Assembly (NCBI RefSeq): GCF_004343585.1
Contig: NZ_SLYW01000001.1
Span: 930,001-994,000 of the forward strand
Direction: 5' to 3'
Origin: Neorhizobium sp. JUb45
GTDB lineage: Bacteria; Pseudomonadota; Alphaproteobacteria; Rhizobiales; Rhizobiaceae
Length of the DNA stretch: 64,000 nt
Of this stretch, positions 1 to 9,438 are shown in pieces. The notes below the pieces were generated by a model. The model saw only the letters and a program-made list of their open reading frames with translations. It had not been told where the DNA came from and searched no databases. Each line of letters starts with the position of its first letter. Within the stretch, counting starts at the first letter, position 1. Made by a program: the position numbers and the translations under genes.

Positions 1-1
1 G

Positions 2-1072
2 TCATCACTGGGGCTTTCGCCACTTGGCGTGTTTCGTCGGGTGGTTTTGCCGCAATTGCGGCTTTCGCTGTGCGGCGGCGCGCTGCTGGTGGGTCTGCAT
101 CTACTGGCCGAATACGGGTTGTTTGCGATGATCCGCTTCGACACGTTTACGACGGCGATCGTTGAGCAGTTCCAGTCGACCTATAACGGTGTCGCCGCGC
201 ATATGCTGGCACTGGTGCTCGTTCTGTGCTGTTTTGCGCTGATCGGGTTCGAAGCTATTTTGCGTGGACGCAGCCGTTATGCCCGGCTGGGCTCCGGCGT
301 GGCGCGGGTGGCGGGCGTGGTGCGGCTGGGACGCTGGCGTTATGCGGTGATGGCTCTGCCGGCGCTGACCGCGGCCTTTGCGCTCGGCATTCCGGCCTAT
401 ACGCTCTCACGCTGGCTGATTGCCGGCGGCGCAACAATCTGGCGGATGGACGAGATCGGGCTGGCGCTTTTGCAGACGCTGACGATCTGCGTGATCGGCG
501 GGTTTTTCACGGTGCTGGCGGCGTTGCCCATCGCCTGGCTTTCGGTACGCCGGCCGGTCAGATCCAGCCGGCTGGTGGAGAGCTGTTATTATCTGGCGAG
601 TGCGATGCCGGGCGTCGTGGTGGCCTTGGCGCTGGTAACCGTGACGGTGCGGGTGGCGCTGCCGCTTTACCAGACCGTTGCGACGATCACGCTCGCCTAT
701 GTCATCATGTTCCTGCCGCGCGCGCTGGTGAGCCTTAGAACCAGCATCGCGCAGGTGCCGGTGGAGCTGGAACAGGCAGCCGCCAGCCTCGGGCGCTCAC
801 CGGCGCGGGCGCTGATGGCGACCACGGTGCGACTGGCGGCGCCGGGGGCTGCGGCCGGCATGGCGCTCACCTCGCTCGGTATCCTCAACGAGTTGACGGC
901 AACACAGATGCTGGCACCGAACGGCACGCGCACGCTCGCCATGGCCTTCTGGGCGCTGTCGAGCGAGATCGATTATGCCGGTGCCGCGCCTTATGCGTTG
1001 CTGATGGTGGTGTTTTCACTGCCGATGACATGGCTTCTCCATCATCAATCCAGAAAGATCGCAGGCCGATGA
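2..1072 (+). CDS. ABC importer permease, C-terminal part (gene starts before the window)
   Basis: The frame is open from the first bases, so the true start lies upstream. The first visible codons read [18 protein letters not shown], the cytoplasmic loop by which a permease docks on its ATPase. A second such loop ([20 protein letters not shown]) follows near the C-terminus. Two docking loops in one chain mark the double-length permeases of the Fe3+/thiamine (FbpB/ThiP) class. About eight hydrophobic segments are visible. It overlaps the downstream ATPase by 4 bases (ATGA), so the two are co-translated. Substrate is inferred only from family: ferric iron, or a small anion or polyamine. Confidence 0.85.
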   Translation, partial: SSLGLSPLGVFRRVVLPQLRLSLCGGALLVGLHLLAEYGLFAMIRFDTFTTAIVEQFQSTYNGVAAHMLALVLVLCCFALIGFEAILRGRSRYARLGSGVARVAGVVRLGRWRYAVMALPALTAAFALGIPAYTLSRWLIAGGATIWRMDEIGLALLQTLTICVIGGFFTVLAALPIAWLSVRRPVRSSRLVESCYYLASAMPGVVVALALVTVTVRVALPLYQTVATITLAYVIMFLPRALVSLRTSIAQVPVELEQAAASLGRSPARALMATTVRLAAPGAAAGMALTSLGILNELTATQMLAPNGTRTLAMAFWALSSEIDYAGAAPYALLMVVFSLPMTWLLHHQSRKIAGR

Positions 1073-2112
1073 CATTTTTGCAGGTACGGGGTCTGCGCAG
1101 GCATTTTGGCAGCGTTGCGGCGCTCGATGGGGTCGATCTGACGGTGGCCGCCGGCAGCCGCACGGCGATCGTCGGGCCGTCCGGCTGCGGCAAGACCACG
1201 CTTCTGCGGATGATCGCCGGTTTCGATGTGCCCGATGGTGGTTCGATCACAGTGGATGGCGTGCTTCTTGCGGATGAACAGATGCAAGTGCCGGCGCATA
1301 AACGCGGCATCGGGCTGGTGGCGCAGGATGGCAGCCTGTTTCCGCATCTGACGGTGTCCGACAATATCGGTTTCGGGCTGGAGAAGAATTTTGCCGGCCG
1401 CGACGCCCTGATCGATGAACTGATCGACATGGTGGGGCTGGAGCGCTCGATGCTGTCGCGCAAGCCGGAACAGCTTTCCGGCGGCCAGCAGCAGCGCGTC
1501 GCGCTGGCGCGGGCGCTTGCCCGCAAACCGCGGTTGATGCTGCTGGACGAGCCGTTTTCCGCGCTCGACACGGGTTTGCGCGCGCAAACGCGGCGGGCGG
1601 TGACGGAGGTGCTGGCGGCAGCCGGCATCACCACCATTCTCGTCACCCATGATCAGGCAGAAGCCTTGGCCTTCGCCGATCAGGTGGCGGTGATGCGCGG
1701 CGGAAAGTTTGCGCAGGTGGGCAGCCCACGCGACATCTATGCACGGCCGGTGGATGCGGCCACGGCGCGGTTTTTAGGGGAGGCGATCGTGCTTCCGGCG
1801 GAGATTTCCGATGGTTTCGCGGAGTGTGCGCTGGGCCGTGTGGCGGTCGATGGCGGTGCGAGGTCGGGCACAGCGGAAATCATGGTGCGGCCGGAGCAGA
1901 TCGAGGTTCTGCCGTTCCATGAGGGGGCCGAGGGCGTTGCAGGGATTGCTTCGCAGATCGATTTCTGTGGGCCGAGTTATGATGTGACGATCACCACCGA
2001 AGGACCGCAGCCGTTTGTGATGCGGTTGAGCCTGCCGAGCCGGAATATTTTAGGCGAGGGGGATCGGCTGCGGCTGCGTGTGGCGGGGAAGGTGCATGTG
2101 TTCGGGGGGTGA
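1069..2112 (+). CDS. ABC importer ATP-binding protein (FbpC/PotA type)
   Basis: A 347-residue ATPase that powers the preceding double permease. Visible motifs are Walker [10 protein letters not shown] (about residue 36), signature LSGGQQQ (about 138), Walker [13 protein letters not shown], and the switch histidine in LVTHDQAEA. About 110 residues after the nucleotide-binding domain fit the TOBE-type domain of FbpC/PotA proteins. I chose the ATG at 1069 because it overlaps the upstream stop and begins [14 protein letters not shown]; an in-frame ATG at 1030 lies inside the permease gene. No terminator follows in the 119-bp gap to the convergent oxidoreductase. Confidence 0.88.
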   Translation: MTFLQVRGLRRHFGSVAALDGVDLTVAAGSRTAIVGPSGCGKTTLLRMIAGFDVPDGGSITVDGVLLADEQMQVPAHKRGIGLVAQDGSLFPHLTVSDNIGFGLEKNFAGRDALIDELIDMVGLERSMLSRKPEQLSGGQQQRVALARALARKPRLMLLDEPFSALDTGLRAQTRRAVTEVLAAAGITTILVTHDQAEALAFADQVAVMRGGKFAQVGSPRDIYARPVDAATARFLGEAIVLPAEISDGFAECALGRVAVDGGARSGTAEIMVRPEQIEVLPFHEGAEGVAGIASQIDFCGPSYDVTITTEGPQPFVMRLSLPSRNILGEGDRLRLRVAGKVHVFGG

Positions 2113-2231
2113 GGCCGCGGCGGCTGGTCGTCAACTGCCGCTGGTCCCGATGCAAATACACATTGAGCGCATCGCGGTTCCTGCTGATCGTTTCCGAGCG
2201 TCGAAATCCGCGATGCCTTTGCCGCTGAAAA

Positions 2232-3188
2232 TCAGGGCGTCATCAATACACGGCCGATACGGCCGCGTTCTTCCGCGCGACGATGTGCCTTTGCGGCTTC
2301 CGTAAGCGGGAAAGTGGCGTCGATCGGAATTTTCAGATCGCCGGATTTTGCCATTTCGAACAATTCGGTGATCAGCCTGCGTGGTTCCTCATCGCCCATT
2401 TCCGGGCCGAGAAGGCAACCGATGACCGTCTTTCGATGCTTCAGAAGGTCGCCGGCATCGATCATCGTGTTGCGGCCGCCGAATACGCCGATCAACACGG
2501 CATTGCCGCCATCCTTCAAAACGCCGAGCGCATCGACCAGGGCGTCGCCGCCGATCGTATCGATGATGACATGGACCTCATTGCCGCCGAGCAGGGTTCG
2601 GATCTGCTCGCTGGCTGTCTTTTCGCCGACGACTATTGCGTCGTTCAGGCCGTATTCGCGAATGCGTGCCAGCGATTCCGGCCGGGTGCCGGTGCCGATG
2701 ACACGGGCGCCGAGCCCGGCGGCTAGCTGAACGGTCGCAAGACCGACGCCACCGGCAGCACCAAGGACAAGAACCGTCTGACCGGGTTTGGCCTTCGCCA
2801 GATGCAGCGCCCAGGCAGCGGTACCGGGACCGACCGGAATGGTCGAAGCGACGCCAATGTCGAGACCATCCGGAATGGCAAATGTGTTACGGGCCGGGGC
2901 TGCCCGCAGTGCGGCATGCGACCCTTTCCAATGGAAGGTCGTGACCTTCTGGCCGATGGCAAAGTTGGTGACGTTCTTTCCGAGCCCGACGATTTCACCG
3001 GCGGCGGCATAACCCGGCACTTCGTTTTTCCCCGGCGTCAGATCGCGCCGGCCGGCCAGATCACCACCTTCGATGCTGATCGCCTCGACCCTGATGAGAA
3101 CCTCGTCATCGGCCGGGACCGGATCGGCAATGTCTTCGTAGTGCAACACATCGGGGGGGCCGGGTTCGTGATAAATTACCGCTTTCAT
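2232..3188 (-). CDS. NADPH:quinone oxidoreductase-like protein (zinc-free MDR family)
   Basis: A 318-residue medium-chain dehydrogenase/reductase. The N-terminal GroES-like half (MKAVIYHEPGPPDVLHYEDI) is followed by a Rossmann domain with the nucleotide-binding signature LGAAGGVGLATVQLA near residue 142. The cysteine cluster of zinc alcohol dehydrogenases is absent, as in quinone oxidoreductase (QOR/zeta-crystallin) relatives. These enzymes reduce quinones or enones with NADPH in the cytoplasm. It follows the ABC operon on the same strand after a 275-bp gap, so it may be a separate unit. The substrate cannot be told from sequence. Confidence 0.8.
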   Translation of the reverse strand: MKAVIYHEPGPPDVLHYEDIADPVPADDEVLIRVEAISIEGGDLAGRRDLTPGKNEVPGYAAAGEIVGLGKNVTNFAIGQKVTTFHWKGSHAALRAAPARNTFAIPDGLDIGVASTIPVGPGTAAWALHLAKAKPGQTVLVLGAAGGVGLATVQLAAGLGARVIGTGTRPESLARIREYGLNDAIVVGEKTASEQIRTLLGGNEVHVIIDTIGGDALVDALGVLKDGGNAVLIGVFGGRNTMIDAGDLLKHRKTVIGCLLGPEMGDEEPRRLITELFEMAKSGDLKIPIDATFPLTEAAKAHRRAEERGRIGRVLMTP

Positions 3189-3405
3189 GAAGTCATGTCT
3201 CCTGTCGTATGGGATGCTCGACGGAGAGCCGGATGCTGCAGACCCGGCGCTGGCCGTCCTGCATCCATATAGCCACGCGGTGGAGTCACTTTTAGACGTG
3301 ACGGGAGCGAAGGCGCAATAAACGAAGCGGAATGCTGTTTCGTGACCTGCCCGGAAGACCCCTGTGCGTTCAGGGGGAAGCGGGTTTTGCGCTTTCGCAA
3401 TGACG

Positions 3406-3428
3406 GCCGCGCGCGAAATGCGCGCGGC
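3406..3428. repeat. Strong GC hairpin downstream of the ABC operon
   Basis: A 9-bp perfect stem of alternating G and C (3406-3414 with 3420-3428) around a 5-base loop. It lies just past the end of the minus-strand ABC operon. No T-run follows on either strand, so it is not a classical terminator. It could stabilise the 3' end of the operon transcript or be a dispersed palindromic repeat. Confidence 0.45.
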
Positions 3429-3463
3429 TGGTCACGGGAAATTGCCCCTTGTCCGTTCCAGCA

Positions 3464-4522
3464 TCACACCCTCGCCCCACTCGCCTTGTCAAACAGATGC
3501 GCCTTGCCGGCATCGACCGTAACACCGATATCGTCGCCGAAGCGGATGTCGAGGCGTTCGCGGAACAGGCAGGAGATCTGCTCGTCGTGGCTCAGCACGC
3601 GGGCAAAGATTTCCGAGCCGGTGCCTTCGACGATATCGACGCGGCCGGCAATGCCGTTTGCATCGGCGCGGATATGTTCCGGGCGGATGCCGTAGACCAG
3701 CTTGCGGCCGCCGAGTTTGGCGGTGTCAGCGCCGGGCGGCAGTGGCAGGACGAGGCCCTTGTCGCTGCGGAACACGCCTTCCTCGATCTTGCCATCGATG
3801 AAGTTCATGGCCGGCGAGCCGATGAAGCCGGCGACAAAGAGGTTGGCGGGGCGGTCGTAGAGGTCGAGTGGCGCGCCGACCTGTTCGATACGGCCATCCT
3901 GCAGCACGACGATCTTGTCGGCCATGGTCATCGCCTCGATCTGGTCGTGGGTTACGTAGATGATCGTCGTGCCGATACGCTGATGCAGTGCCTTGATTTC
4001 GGCGCGCATCTGCACGCGCAGTTTGGCGTCGAGGTTGGAGAGCGGTTCGTCGAACAGAAACACCTGCGGATCGCGCACCAGCGCGCGGCCCATGGCGACG
4101 CGCTGGCGCTGGCCGCCGGAAAGCTGACGGGGGTAACGGTCGAGCAGTTTTTCGAGGCCGAGAATGGCGGCGGCGCTTTCCACCTTGCGGCGGGTCTCGG
4201 TGGCATCGGCCTTCTTGAGTTTCAAGGCGAAGGCCATGTTGTCGGCCACCGTCATGTGCGGATAGAGCGCATAGTTCTGAAACACCATGGCGATGTCGCG
4301 GTCGCGGGCCGGCAGGTGCGAGACCTCGCGCGGGCCGATGCGGATGGCACCACCCGAGATTTCCTCAAGACCGGCGACCATACGCAGCAGCGTGGATTTT
4401 CCGCAGCCGGATGGGCCAACGAGGACGACGAATTCGCCATCGGCAATATCGACGCTAAGACCGTTGATGACTTCGACGGCGCCAAAACGCTTTTCGATGT
4501 TCTGGATGTTGACTGTAGCCAT
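3464..4522 (-). CDS. Carbohydrate ABC importer ATP-binding protein (UgpC/MalK-like)
   Basis: A 352-residue ATPase. It has Walker A GPSGCGKSTLL (about residue 38), signature LSGGQRQRVAMGRAL (about 135), Walker B VFLFDEPLSNLD, and the H-loop YVTHDQIEAMTMADK. The C-terminal 120 residues form an OB/TOBE regulatory domain (YGIRPEHI) typical of MalK/UgpC carbohydrate ATPases. It ends an operon read right to left, 33 bases after the MalG-like permease. Family length is about 350-370, so it is complete. Confidence 0.9.
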   Translation of the reverse strand: MATVNIQNIEKRFGAVEVINGLSVDIADGEFVVLVGPSGCGKSTLLRMVAGLEEISGGAIRIGPREVSHLPARDRDIAMVFQNYALYPHMTVADNMAFALKLKKADATETRRKVESAAAILGLEKLLDRYPRQLSGGQRQRVAMGRALVRDPQVFLFDEPLSNLDAKLRVQMRAEIKALHQRIGTTIIYVTHDQIEAMTMADKIVVLQDGRIEQVGAPLDLYDRPANLFVAGFIGSPAMNFIDGKIEEGVFRSDKGLVLPLPPGADTAKLGGRKLVYGIRPEHIRADANGIAGRVDIVEGTGSEIFARVLSHDEQISCLFRERLDIRFGDDIGVTVDAGKAHLFDKASGARV

Positions 4523-4555
4523 GGGTGAAAATCCTCCCGATTTCCAATTGAGTTT

Positions 4556-5377
4556 TCAGCCGCCCTTGACCGCGCCGGCGGTGAGGCCCGCGACGATCTG
4601 TTTCTGTGCGAACATGGTCAGCACCAGAACCGGCAGGGTGACGATCAATGCGGCGGCGGCGAGCGGCCCCCAGCTGACCTGTTCGAAGGACAGCATGTTG
4701 TAGACGGCGACCGGTAGCGTGCGGGTCTCGCGGCTGGCGAGCACGATGCCGAAGACAAAATTGTTCCACGAGAAGATCACCGCCAGGATGAAGGCGACGA
4801 CGATGCCGGGTTTGGCGATCGGCAGCGCCACGAGGCGAAAAACCTGCCAAGAGGTGGCGCCGTCTATGCTGGCGGCTTCTTCCAGTTCCTTTGGTGTCGT
4901 CTCGAAATAACCTATCATGATCCACACGACGATCGGCACGGTGACGACGAGATGGATGATGATCTGCGGCAGCAGCGTCCCGAGCAGGTTCATCCATTGG
5001 AACAGCAGGAATAGCGGAATGAGGAAGGATAGGCCGGGCGTCATGCGGGCGATCATGATGACCATCGCGGCGCGCTCCGCCTTCAGCCGCGCGATGCCGT
5101 AGCCGGCCGGCACACCGATGATCAACGCGAGCAGCGTGGCGGCTCCGGTGACGAGGACCGAATTCCAGAAATAGAGAAGAAAGTTGTTCTCCTCGAAGAC
5201 CTTTGCGTAATTCGACCAGGCGACGCGTTCGGGGATCAGGATTGGCGGATAGGCGCCGTTGTCGATCTCGAATTTCAGCGATAGCGAGATCATCCAGATG
5301 AAGAACAGGATGACAGGCGAGATCATGATGAAAGCGGCGAAGAACAGGCCGATACGGTTCCATACACGATAGGTCAT
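4556..5377 (-). CDS. Carbohydrate ABC importer permease, MalG type
   Basis: A 273-residue inner-membrane permease with six predicted membrane segments and the docking loop LEEAASIDGATSWQVFRLVALP near residue 190, typical of MalG. I set the start at MTYRVWNRIG because earlier in-frame codons belong to the upstream permease gene in another frame. The start codon shares a base with the upstream stop (TGATG arrangement), which implies translational coupling. With its partner it forms the channel for the binding protein encoded upstream. Confidence 0.88.
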   Translation of the reverse strand: MTYRVWNRIGLFFAAFIMISPVILFFIWMISLSLKFEIDNGAYPPILIPERVAWSNYAKVFEENNFLLYFWNSVLVTGAATLLALIIGVPAGYGIARLKAERAAMVIMIARMTPGLSFLIPLFLLFQWMNLLGTLLPQIIIHLVVTVPIVVWIMIGYFETTPKELEEAASIDGATSWQVFRLVALPIAKPGIVVAFILAVIFSWNNFVFGIVLASRETRTLPVAVYNMLSFEQVSWGPLAAAALIVTLPVLVLTMFAQKQIVAGLTAGAVKGG

Positions 5378-6315
5378 CAGCGGTCCTCCATGTCGGACCA
5401 GTTGGTGCGGGCGCGAACCATCATCAGCACGAAGGACAGCGCCACGATGACGACGAAGAACACGACGGCCATGGCCGATCCGTAACCGATGTCGTAATAG
5501 GCAAAGGCGGTGTTGTAGAGGTAGATGTTGATGGTTTCCGACGCCGTGCCGGGCCCCCCTTGCGTCATCGCGTAGATGATGTCGAAGCTTTTGACCGCAT
5601 CGATGGAGCGAATGATGACGGCGATCATCAGGAAGGGCGCGATCATCGGCAGTGTCAGGTACCGAAACTTCTGCCAGGCATTGGCGCCGTCGATTTCGGC
5701 ACTTTCGTAAGGTTCGCGTGGAACCGCGGCGAGACCGCCGAGCACGATCAGCATGATCAGCGGTGTCCATTGCCAGGTCTCGACCAGAACCAGAGACGGG
5801 ATGACCGTCGACTGGTTATAGATCCATTCCTGCGCGCCGATGCCGACCAGCGACAGAAGATAGTTGAGAACGCCGAGCTGCGGGTGGAACATCATCGTCC
5901 AGACCAGCGCGATGGCGACCGGGGTCGCCATCATCGGCATGACGAACACGCCGCGCAAAAAACCGCGCAGCGGGAACTGGCCGTCGAAAACGAGGGCGGC
6001 AAGCGTTCCGAGAAACAGCGGCGCCACGACCGATAGAACGGTGTAGATCGCCGTATGCCACATGCTTTCCCAGAACCGCATGTCGCCCGCGAGCCGGACA
6101 TAGTTGTCCAGCCCGATGAAGGTCTGCTCCTGTCCCAAGGTCCAGGAATTGACGCTCATCCAGAGGGTGAACACCCAGGGAAAAACGATGACTGCGCCGA
6201 TGACCACCAGGGCCGGGACGACGAAGGGCCAGTAATTGGGGGCAAGCCTTGGCGGCTTCACCCCTTTTTCTGTCACGGCGTCTGCCGCGGTCGTATCAAC
6301 GGTCACGGAAGCCAT
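5377..6315 (-). CDS. Carbohydrate ABC importer permease, MalF type
   Basis: A 312-residue permease with six hydrophobic segments and the docking loop YESAEIDGANAWQKFRYLTLP near residue 230. An N-terminal tail of about 35 residues precedes the first membrane segment, as is common in MalF/UgpA-like proteins. The start MASVTVDTT at 6315 overlaps the stop of the binding-protein gene by one base (TAATG), so the genes are coupled. It pairs with the MalG-type permease directly downstream. Confidence 0.88.
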   Translation of the reverse strand: MASVTVDTTAADAVTEKGVKPPRLAPNYWPFVVPALVVIGAVIVFPWVFTLWMSVNSWTLGQEQTFIGLDNYVRLAGDMRFWESMWHTAIYTVLSVVAPLFLGTLAALVFDGQFPLRGFLRGVFVMPMMATPVAIALVWTMMFHPQLGVLNYLLSLVGIGAQEWIYNQSTVIPSLVLVETWQWTPLIMLIVLGGLAAVPREPYESAEIDGANAWQKFRYLTLPMIAPFLMIAVIIRSIDAVKSFDIIYAMTQGGPGTASETINIYLYNTAFAYYDIGYGSAMAVVFFVVIVALSFVLMMVRARTNWSDMEDR

Positions 6316-7643
6316 TATCCCTCGCTGCGTGCCAGAACCGGTGCGAACTGTTCGCCGGCCTTTTTCAGCTCGGCTGCCGGATCTGCGCCGCCGATCATGT
6401 TGGTGAGCGCCACGCCATAGATGTCGCGGAACTCGGTGACGGGGATGATGACCGGCAGCGCCAGCTGCGAAACCTTGCCGGAGGCAACCACGGCATCCAC
6501 CCATTCTCCCGGCATGGTGACGCCTTCGCGCACCTTGGCGTCGTCGAGGATCGACTGACGATACGGCACGCCGGCGCCGGCCTGCAGCAGATGCGCCCCC
6601 ATTTCATGGGAGATCGCCCATTGGCAGAAGAGGTAGGCGGCTTCCTTCTTGGTGCTGGCGGCGGTGACGCCGAGGCCATCGCCGAACGTGCCGGCGGCCT
6701 GCGCTGCCGGACCCTTCGGGATGACGCTGTAGCCGGTCTTGCCGACGACGCGGGATTTTTCCGGGTTTTCGATCGGCGGGGCAAAACCGACGCCATCGAA
6801 CCACATGCCGACCTTGCCCTGCAGGAAGGCGGATTGTGCCTCGGCCCAGTTGAAGCCGGAGACACCGACCGGGGCGGCCTTGGTCATCAGCGTCTGGTAC
6901 ATTTTTGCGGCTTCGACGGCTTCCTTGCTATCGCTGGCGATCTTGCCATCGACGATCGGGGTCGCACCGTAACCCAGCATCAGCGAGGTCCAGACCGGCG
7001 TGTTGGCATTTTTTAGCCCACGCGCGACGAAACCGAACGTATTGGTGGATTTGTCCGTCAGTGCTTCCGCCGTGGAAACAAGTTCCTCGAAACTCTGCGG
7101 ATATTTCAGGCCCTTGGCGTCGAACAGTTCCTTGTTCCAGTAGACGATCCAGTAATCGACGGAGAAGGGCAGGGAGCGCAAAGTGCCATCGGCATCCTTG
7201 GCGAATTTCAGCCCGGCTTCGGCAAAGTCGCCCTCGACCATGGATGGGTCGGTGAGGCTCGGATCCTTGAAGAAACCGGAAAGGTCGGCCAGCCATTTGC
7301 CCTTTTCATACTGGCGTTTCTGCACATGGTAGCTCAGGTGCACGACGTCGAAGCTGGGGCGGCCGGATGACAGTTCGATCGTGGTCTTCTGGCGCTGCTG
7401 CTGTTCGGGCGTGGCTTCGGCGTTGACCTTGATGCCGGTCAGCGCCTCGAAATCCTTCAGGTATTTCAAGAGAATTTCGCCGCGCGGGCTTTTGACGAGG
7501 TTCACTTCCAGCGTTGTGCCGGCAAAGCGTTTCCAGTCGACTGCGGCAGATGCCGGGCGGGCGCCGACAAGGCCTGCGGCACTAAGCGCTGCGGAACCTG
7601 CCAGAAAATTGCGGCGGGTCGGGGTCCAGAGTGATGATGTCAT
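6315..7643 (-). CDS. Extracellular solute-binding protein, family 1, Tat-exported
   Basis: A 442-residue periplasmic receptor of the sugar-binding (MalE/UgpB-like) class. The N-terminus has a twin-arginine signal (TRRNFLAGSAALSAAGLVG, then ASAA), so it is probably exported folded by Tat. The start at 7643 has a GGAGGA ribosome site five bases upstream; an in-frame ATG five codons earlier would lie within that site. It is the first transporter gene of an operon that also holds a GntR regulator and a DapA-family aldolase. That suggests a sugar acid or related ligand; the exact ligand is unknown. Confidence 0.87.
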   Translation of the reverse strand: MTSSLWTPTRRNFLAGSAALSAAGLVGARPASAAVDWKRFAGTTLEVNLVKSPRGEILLKYLKDFEALTGIKVNAEATPEQQQRQKTTIELSSGRPSFDVVHLSYHVQKRQYEKGKWLADLSGFFKDPSLTDPSMVEGDFAEAGLKFAKDADGTLRSLPFSVDYWIVYWNKELFDAKGLKYPQSFEELVSTAEALTDKSTNTFGFVARGLKNANTPVWTSLMLGYGATPIVDGKIASDSKEAVEAAKMYQTLMTKAAPVGVSGFNWAEAQSAFLQGKVGMWFDGVGFAPPIENPEKSRVVGKTGYSVIPKGPAAQAAGTFGDGLGVTAASTKKEAAYLFCQWAISHEMGAHLLQAGAGVPYRQSILDDAKVREGVTMPGEWVDAVVASGKVSQLALPVIIPVTEFRDIYGVALTNMIGGADPAAELKKAGEQFAPVLARSEG

Positions 7644-7664
7644 GATGTCCTCCTCCAAGGTTTA

Positions 7665-7684
7665 CCGGGATCTCCTCATCCCGG
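7665..7684 (-). promoter_or_regulatory. Hairpin between regulator and binding-protein genes
   Basis: CCGGGA and TCCCGG form a 6-bp perfect inverted repeat with an 8-base loop in the 68-bp gap upstream of the binding-protein gene. It could shape mRNA stability at this operon junction or form part of a secondary regulator site. No T-run follows it. Function is inferred only. Confidence 0.3.
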
Positions 7685-7711
7685 CTCATGAACGTTGAAA
7701 TTCTGCTTGTC

Positions 7712-8386
7712 CTAGATCCTGAGGGCGCGGTCCCTCGCATGTCCGATATGCTTGACGAGTGCTGCGACCGCATCCTCGGCGGAACGACGCTCGATGGCTT
7801 CCAGAACGGTCATATGCTCGCCCATGACCGAGGCGACGCGGCCGTTGATGCGAAAGCGTTCCTGGTTGATCAGCCGCATCTTGATCGAGTTGACGCGGTA
7901 GACATTCGAGATGATGCGGTTGCCGAGCGCATCGATGAAAGCGTCATGCATGCCCCAATCGACCGCCTGCGCTTCCGCCTCCAGTTCCGGCGTCTCGTTT
8001 CCGGCAGCAACGGCTGCGGCAAGCTCGCGGTGCTTGGCGATCATCCTGCCGACCAGTTCGTCGGATGCCGAAGCCACGAACAGCGCGACCGCCTCCTTCT
8101 CCAGAAACAGGCGCAGCTGAAAGGCTTCCCGGATCAGATGCAGATCGATATGGGCGATCTGCAATCCTCGCTGCGGCACCGTCTTGATCAGTCCCTCGGC
8201 CTCCAACCGCGGGATCAGTTCACGGATGGCACCGAGCGGCAGGCCGGTCAGTTCGACAAGCCGGCGCTGCGACACGAACTGGCCAGGCCGAACGTCACGC
8301 GCCAGCAGGTGCCGGGTAAAGCTCTCGTAAGCCTTTTCCCGAAGCGTGGGTTCTTCAACCTGCTGGTCGTCATGCCGCGTGGCCAT
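7712..8386 (-). CDS. GntR-family transcriptional regulator, FCD subfamily
   Basis: A 224-residue regulator. Residues 15-75 form a winged helix-turn-helix (LREKAYESFTRHLLARDVRP, then VSQRRLVELTGLPLGAIRELI). The C-terminal part is an all-helical FCD effector domain with candidate metal/ligand histidines (DWGMHDAFIDAL, MGEHMTVLEAI, ALVKHIGHA). FCD regulators usually respond to small carboxylic or sugar acids. It lies between the aldolase and transporter genes, so it likely controls this operon. A matching palindrome lies upstream of the aldolase gene at 9340-9354. Confidence 0.87.
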   Translation of the reverse strand: MATRHDDQQVEEPTLREKAYESFTRHLLARDVRPGQFVSQRRLVELTGLPLGAIRELIPRLEAEGLIKTVPQRGLQIAHIDLHLIREAFQLRLFLEKEAVALFVASASDELVGRMIAKHRELAAAVAAGNETPELEAEAQAVDWGMHDAFIDALGNRIISNVYRVNSIKMRLINQERFRINGRVASVMGEHMTVLEAIERRSAEDAVAALVKHIGHARDRALRI

Positions 8387-8413
8387 TGCTGTTCCGGTTT
8401 TCCTTGTTTCTGC

Positions 8414-9295
8414 TCAGGCCGCCTTGGTGCGAAAAAGTCCGTCGAAGACATTGCCGAGCTGTTTTTGAACGTCGGTCGATATAGAAAGCAGGGGCGCACG
8501 CACCGCAAGCCACTTTTCATCGCCAAGTTCGCGCGCCACCATGGCCTTTACGGCGGGCGTGACCGGATGTTTCAGGAGTTCCACCACGAGTTCCACGACA
8601 CGGGCGTCCTCACGGCCTTCATTGGCCATGGCGGCAACTTCCGGTGCGGCGAAATTGGCAACGCCGGAAATGGCGCCTTGTCCGCCCAAGCGCACACCCT
8701 GAGCCAGATGGCGTTCGTCGCCGATCAGGATGATCAGGTCTGAATGATCCTTCAAGAGCGCCTGTGTGTGCGGCCAGTCGCCGCCCGAATCCTTGACGCC
8801 CGTGACGATGCCCGGAAACGCCTCGCGCAGCCGCGCCACCAGCGGCACGCTCAACGTTACCATGGTGACGGATGGGATGTTGTAGACGAGGATGTCGCGG
8901 GCCTTGCTGCCAAGCAACGAGAACACCCGCGAGAACCAGCGGAACAGGCCTTCGTCGCTGACATTCTTGAAATAGGAGGGCGGGGCGAGAAGGATGTTGC
9001 GCACGCCGCGGTCGAGCGCCTGTCCGGCCTGCTCGGCTGCGTCTTCTGCCGAATCCACCAGCACGCCGACGACGATCTGCTCAGGCGCCACGCCGGCGCT
9101 AAGGATCGCCGAAAGCGCGCGCTCGCGTTCCTTCGTGCCGATTGAAGAACCTTCGCCTGTGGTGCCGAACAGGGTGCAGCTGGTGCAGCCGGCGGCAAGA
9201 CTGCGCTTGGCCTGGGCGATCATCATGTCGAGCACGATGTCACCGTTTTCGTCAAAAGGGGTTGTCAAAGCGACGGAAAGACCGAAGCGGCTCAT
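8414..9295 (-). CDS. Dihydrodipicolinate synthase/N-acetylneuraminate lyase family protein
   Basis: A 293-residue class I aldolase-like enzyme. The N-terminus SVALTTPFDENGDI, the FGTTGEGSS motif (about residue 45), the catalytic Tyr in VYNIPSVT, and the Schiff-base Lys in TGVKDSGGDW (about 162) are all present. The family includes lysine-pathway DapA but also lyases and dehydratases for sugar acids and hydroxyproline products. Sitting first in an ABC/GntR operon favours a catabolic role over lysine synthesis. The start at 9295 has GGAGGAG upstream. The ORF could extend five codons further, but that would overlap the ribosome site. Confidence 0.88.
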   Translation of the reverse strand: MSRFGLSVALTTPFDENGDIVLDMMIAQAKRSLAAGCTSCTLFGTTGEGSSIGTKERERALSAILSAGVAPEQIVVGVLVDSAEDAAEQAGQALDRGVRNILLAPPSYFKNVSDEGLFRWFSRVFSLLGSKARDILVYNIPSVTMVTLSVPLVARLREAFPGIVTGVKDSGGDWPHTQALLKDHSDLIILIGDERHLAQGVRLGGQGAISGVANFAAPEVAAMANEGREDARVVELVVELLKHPVTPAVKAMVARELGDEKWLAVRAPLLSISTDVQKQLGNVFDGLFRTKAA

Positions 9296-9339
9296 GAGTG
9301 TCTCCTCCACTGATTTCTTAGTGGTAGGTGACTAACATG

Positions 9340-9354
9340 TCAGTTGTCAACTGA
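9340..9354. promoter_or_regulatory. Candidate GntR/FCD operator
   Basis: TCAGTTGTCAACTGA is a perfect 15-base palindrome 45 bp upstream of the aldolase start. It contains a TTGT-CAAC core resembling operators of FCD-type GntR regulators. It is well placed to control the whole minus-strand operon from 9295. Assignment to the regulator at 7712-8386 is inference from spacing and motif style. Confidence 0.5.
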
Positions 9355-9438
9355 TGAGTTGCGAGAGGCGTCGGAGACCCTCGGCGAAGGCCTTGCGGCG
9401 CTGGAAGGCTCGATCTTCTGGGGTGCGTCTGTGCCGAG

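Noticed and set aside
2078..2305. 75-codon plus-strand frame between the ABC ATPase and the oxidoreductase
   Set aside because: Overlaps the ends of both genes, has no ribosome site and no protein-like pattern.
8414..9295. Calling the DapA-family gene lysine-biosynthetic dapA
   Set aside because: It lies in a regulated importer operon, and the family is functionally mixed, so a catabolic lyase is more likely.
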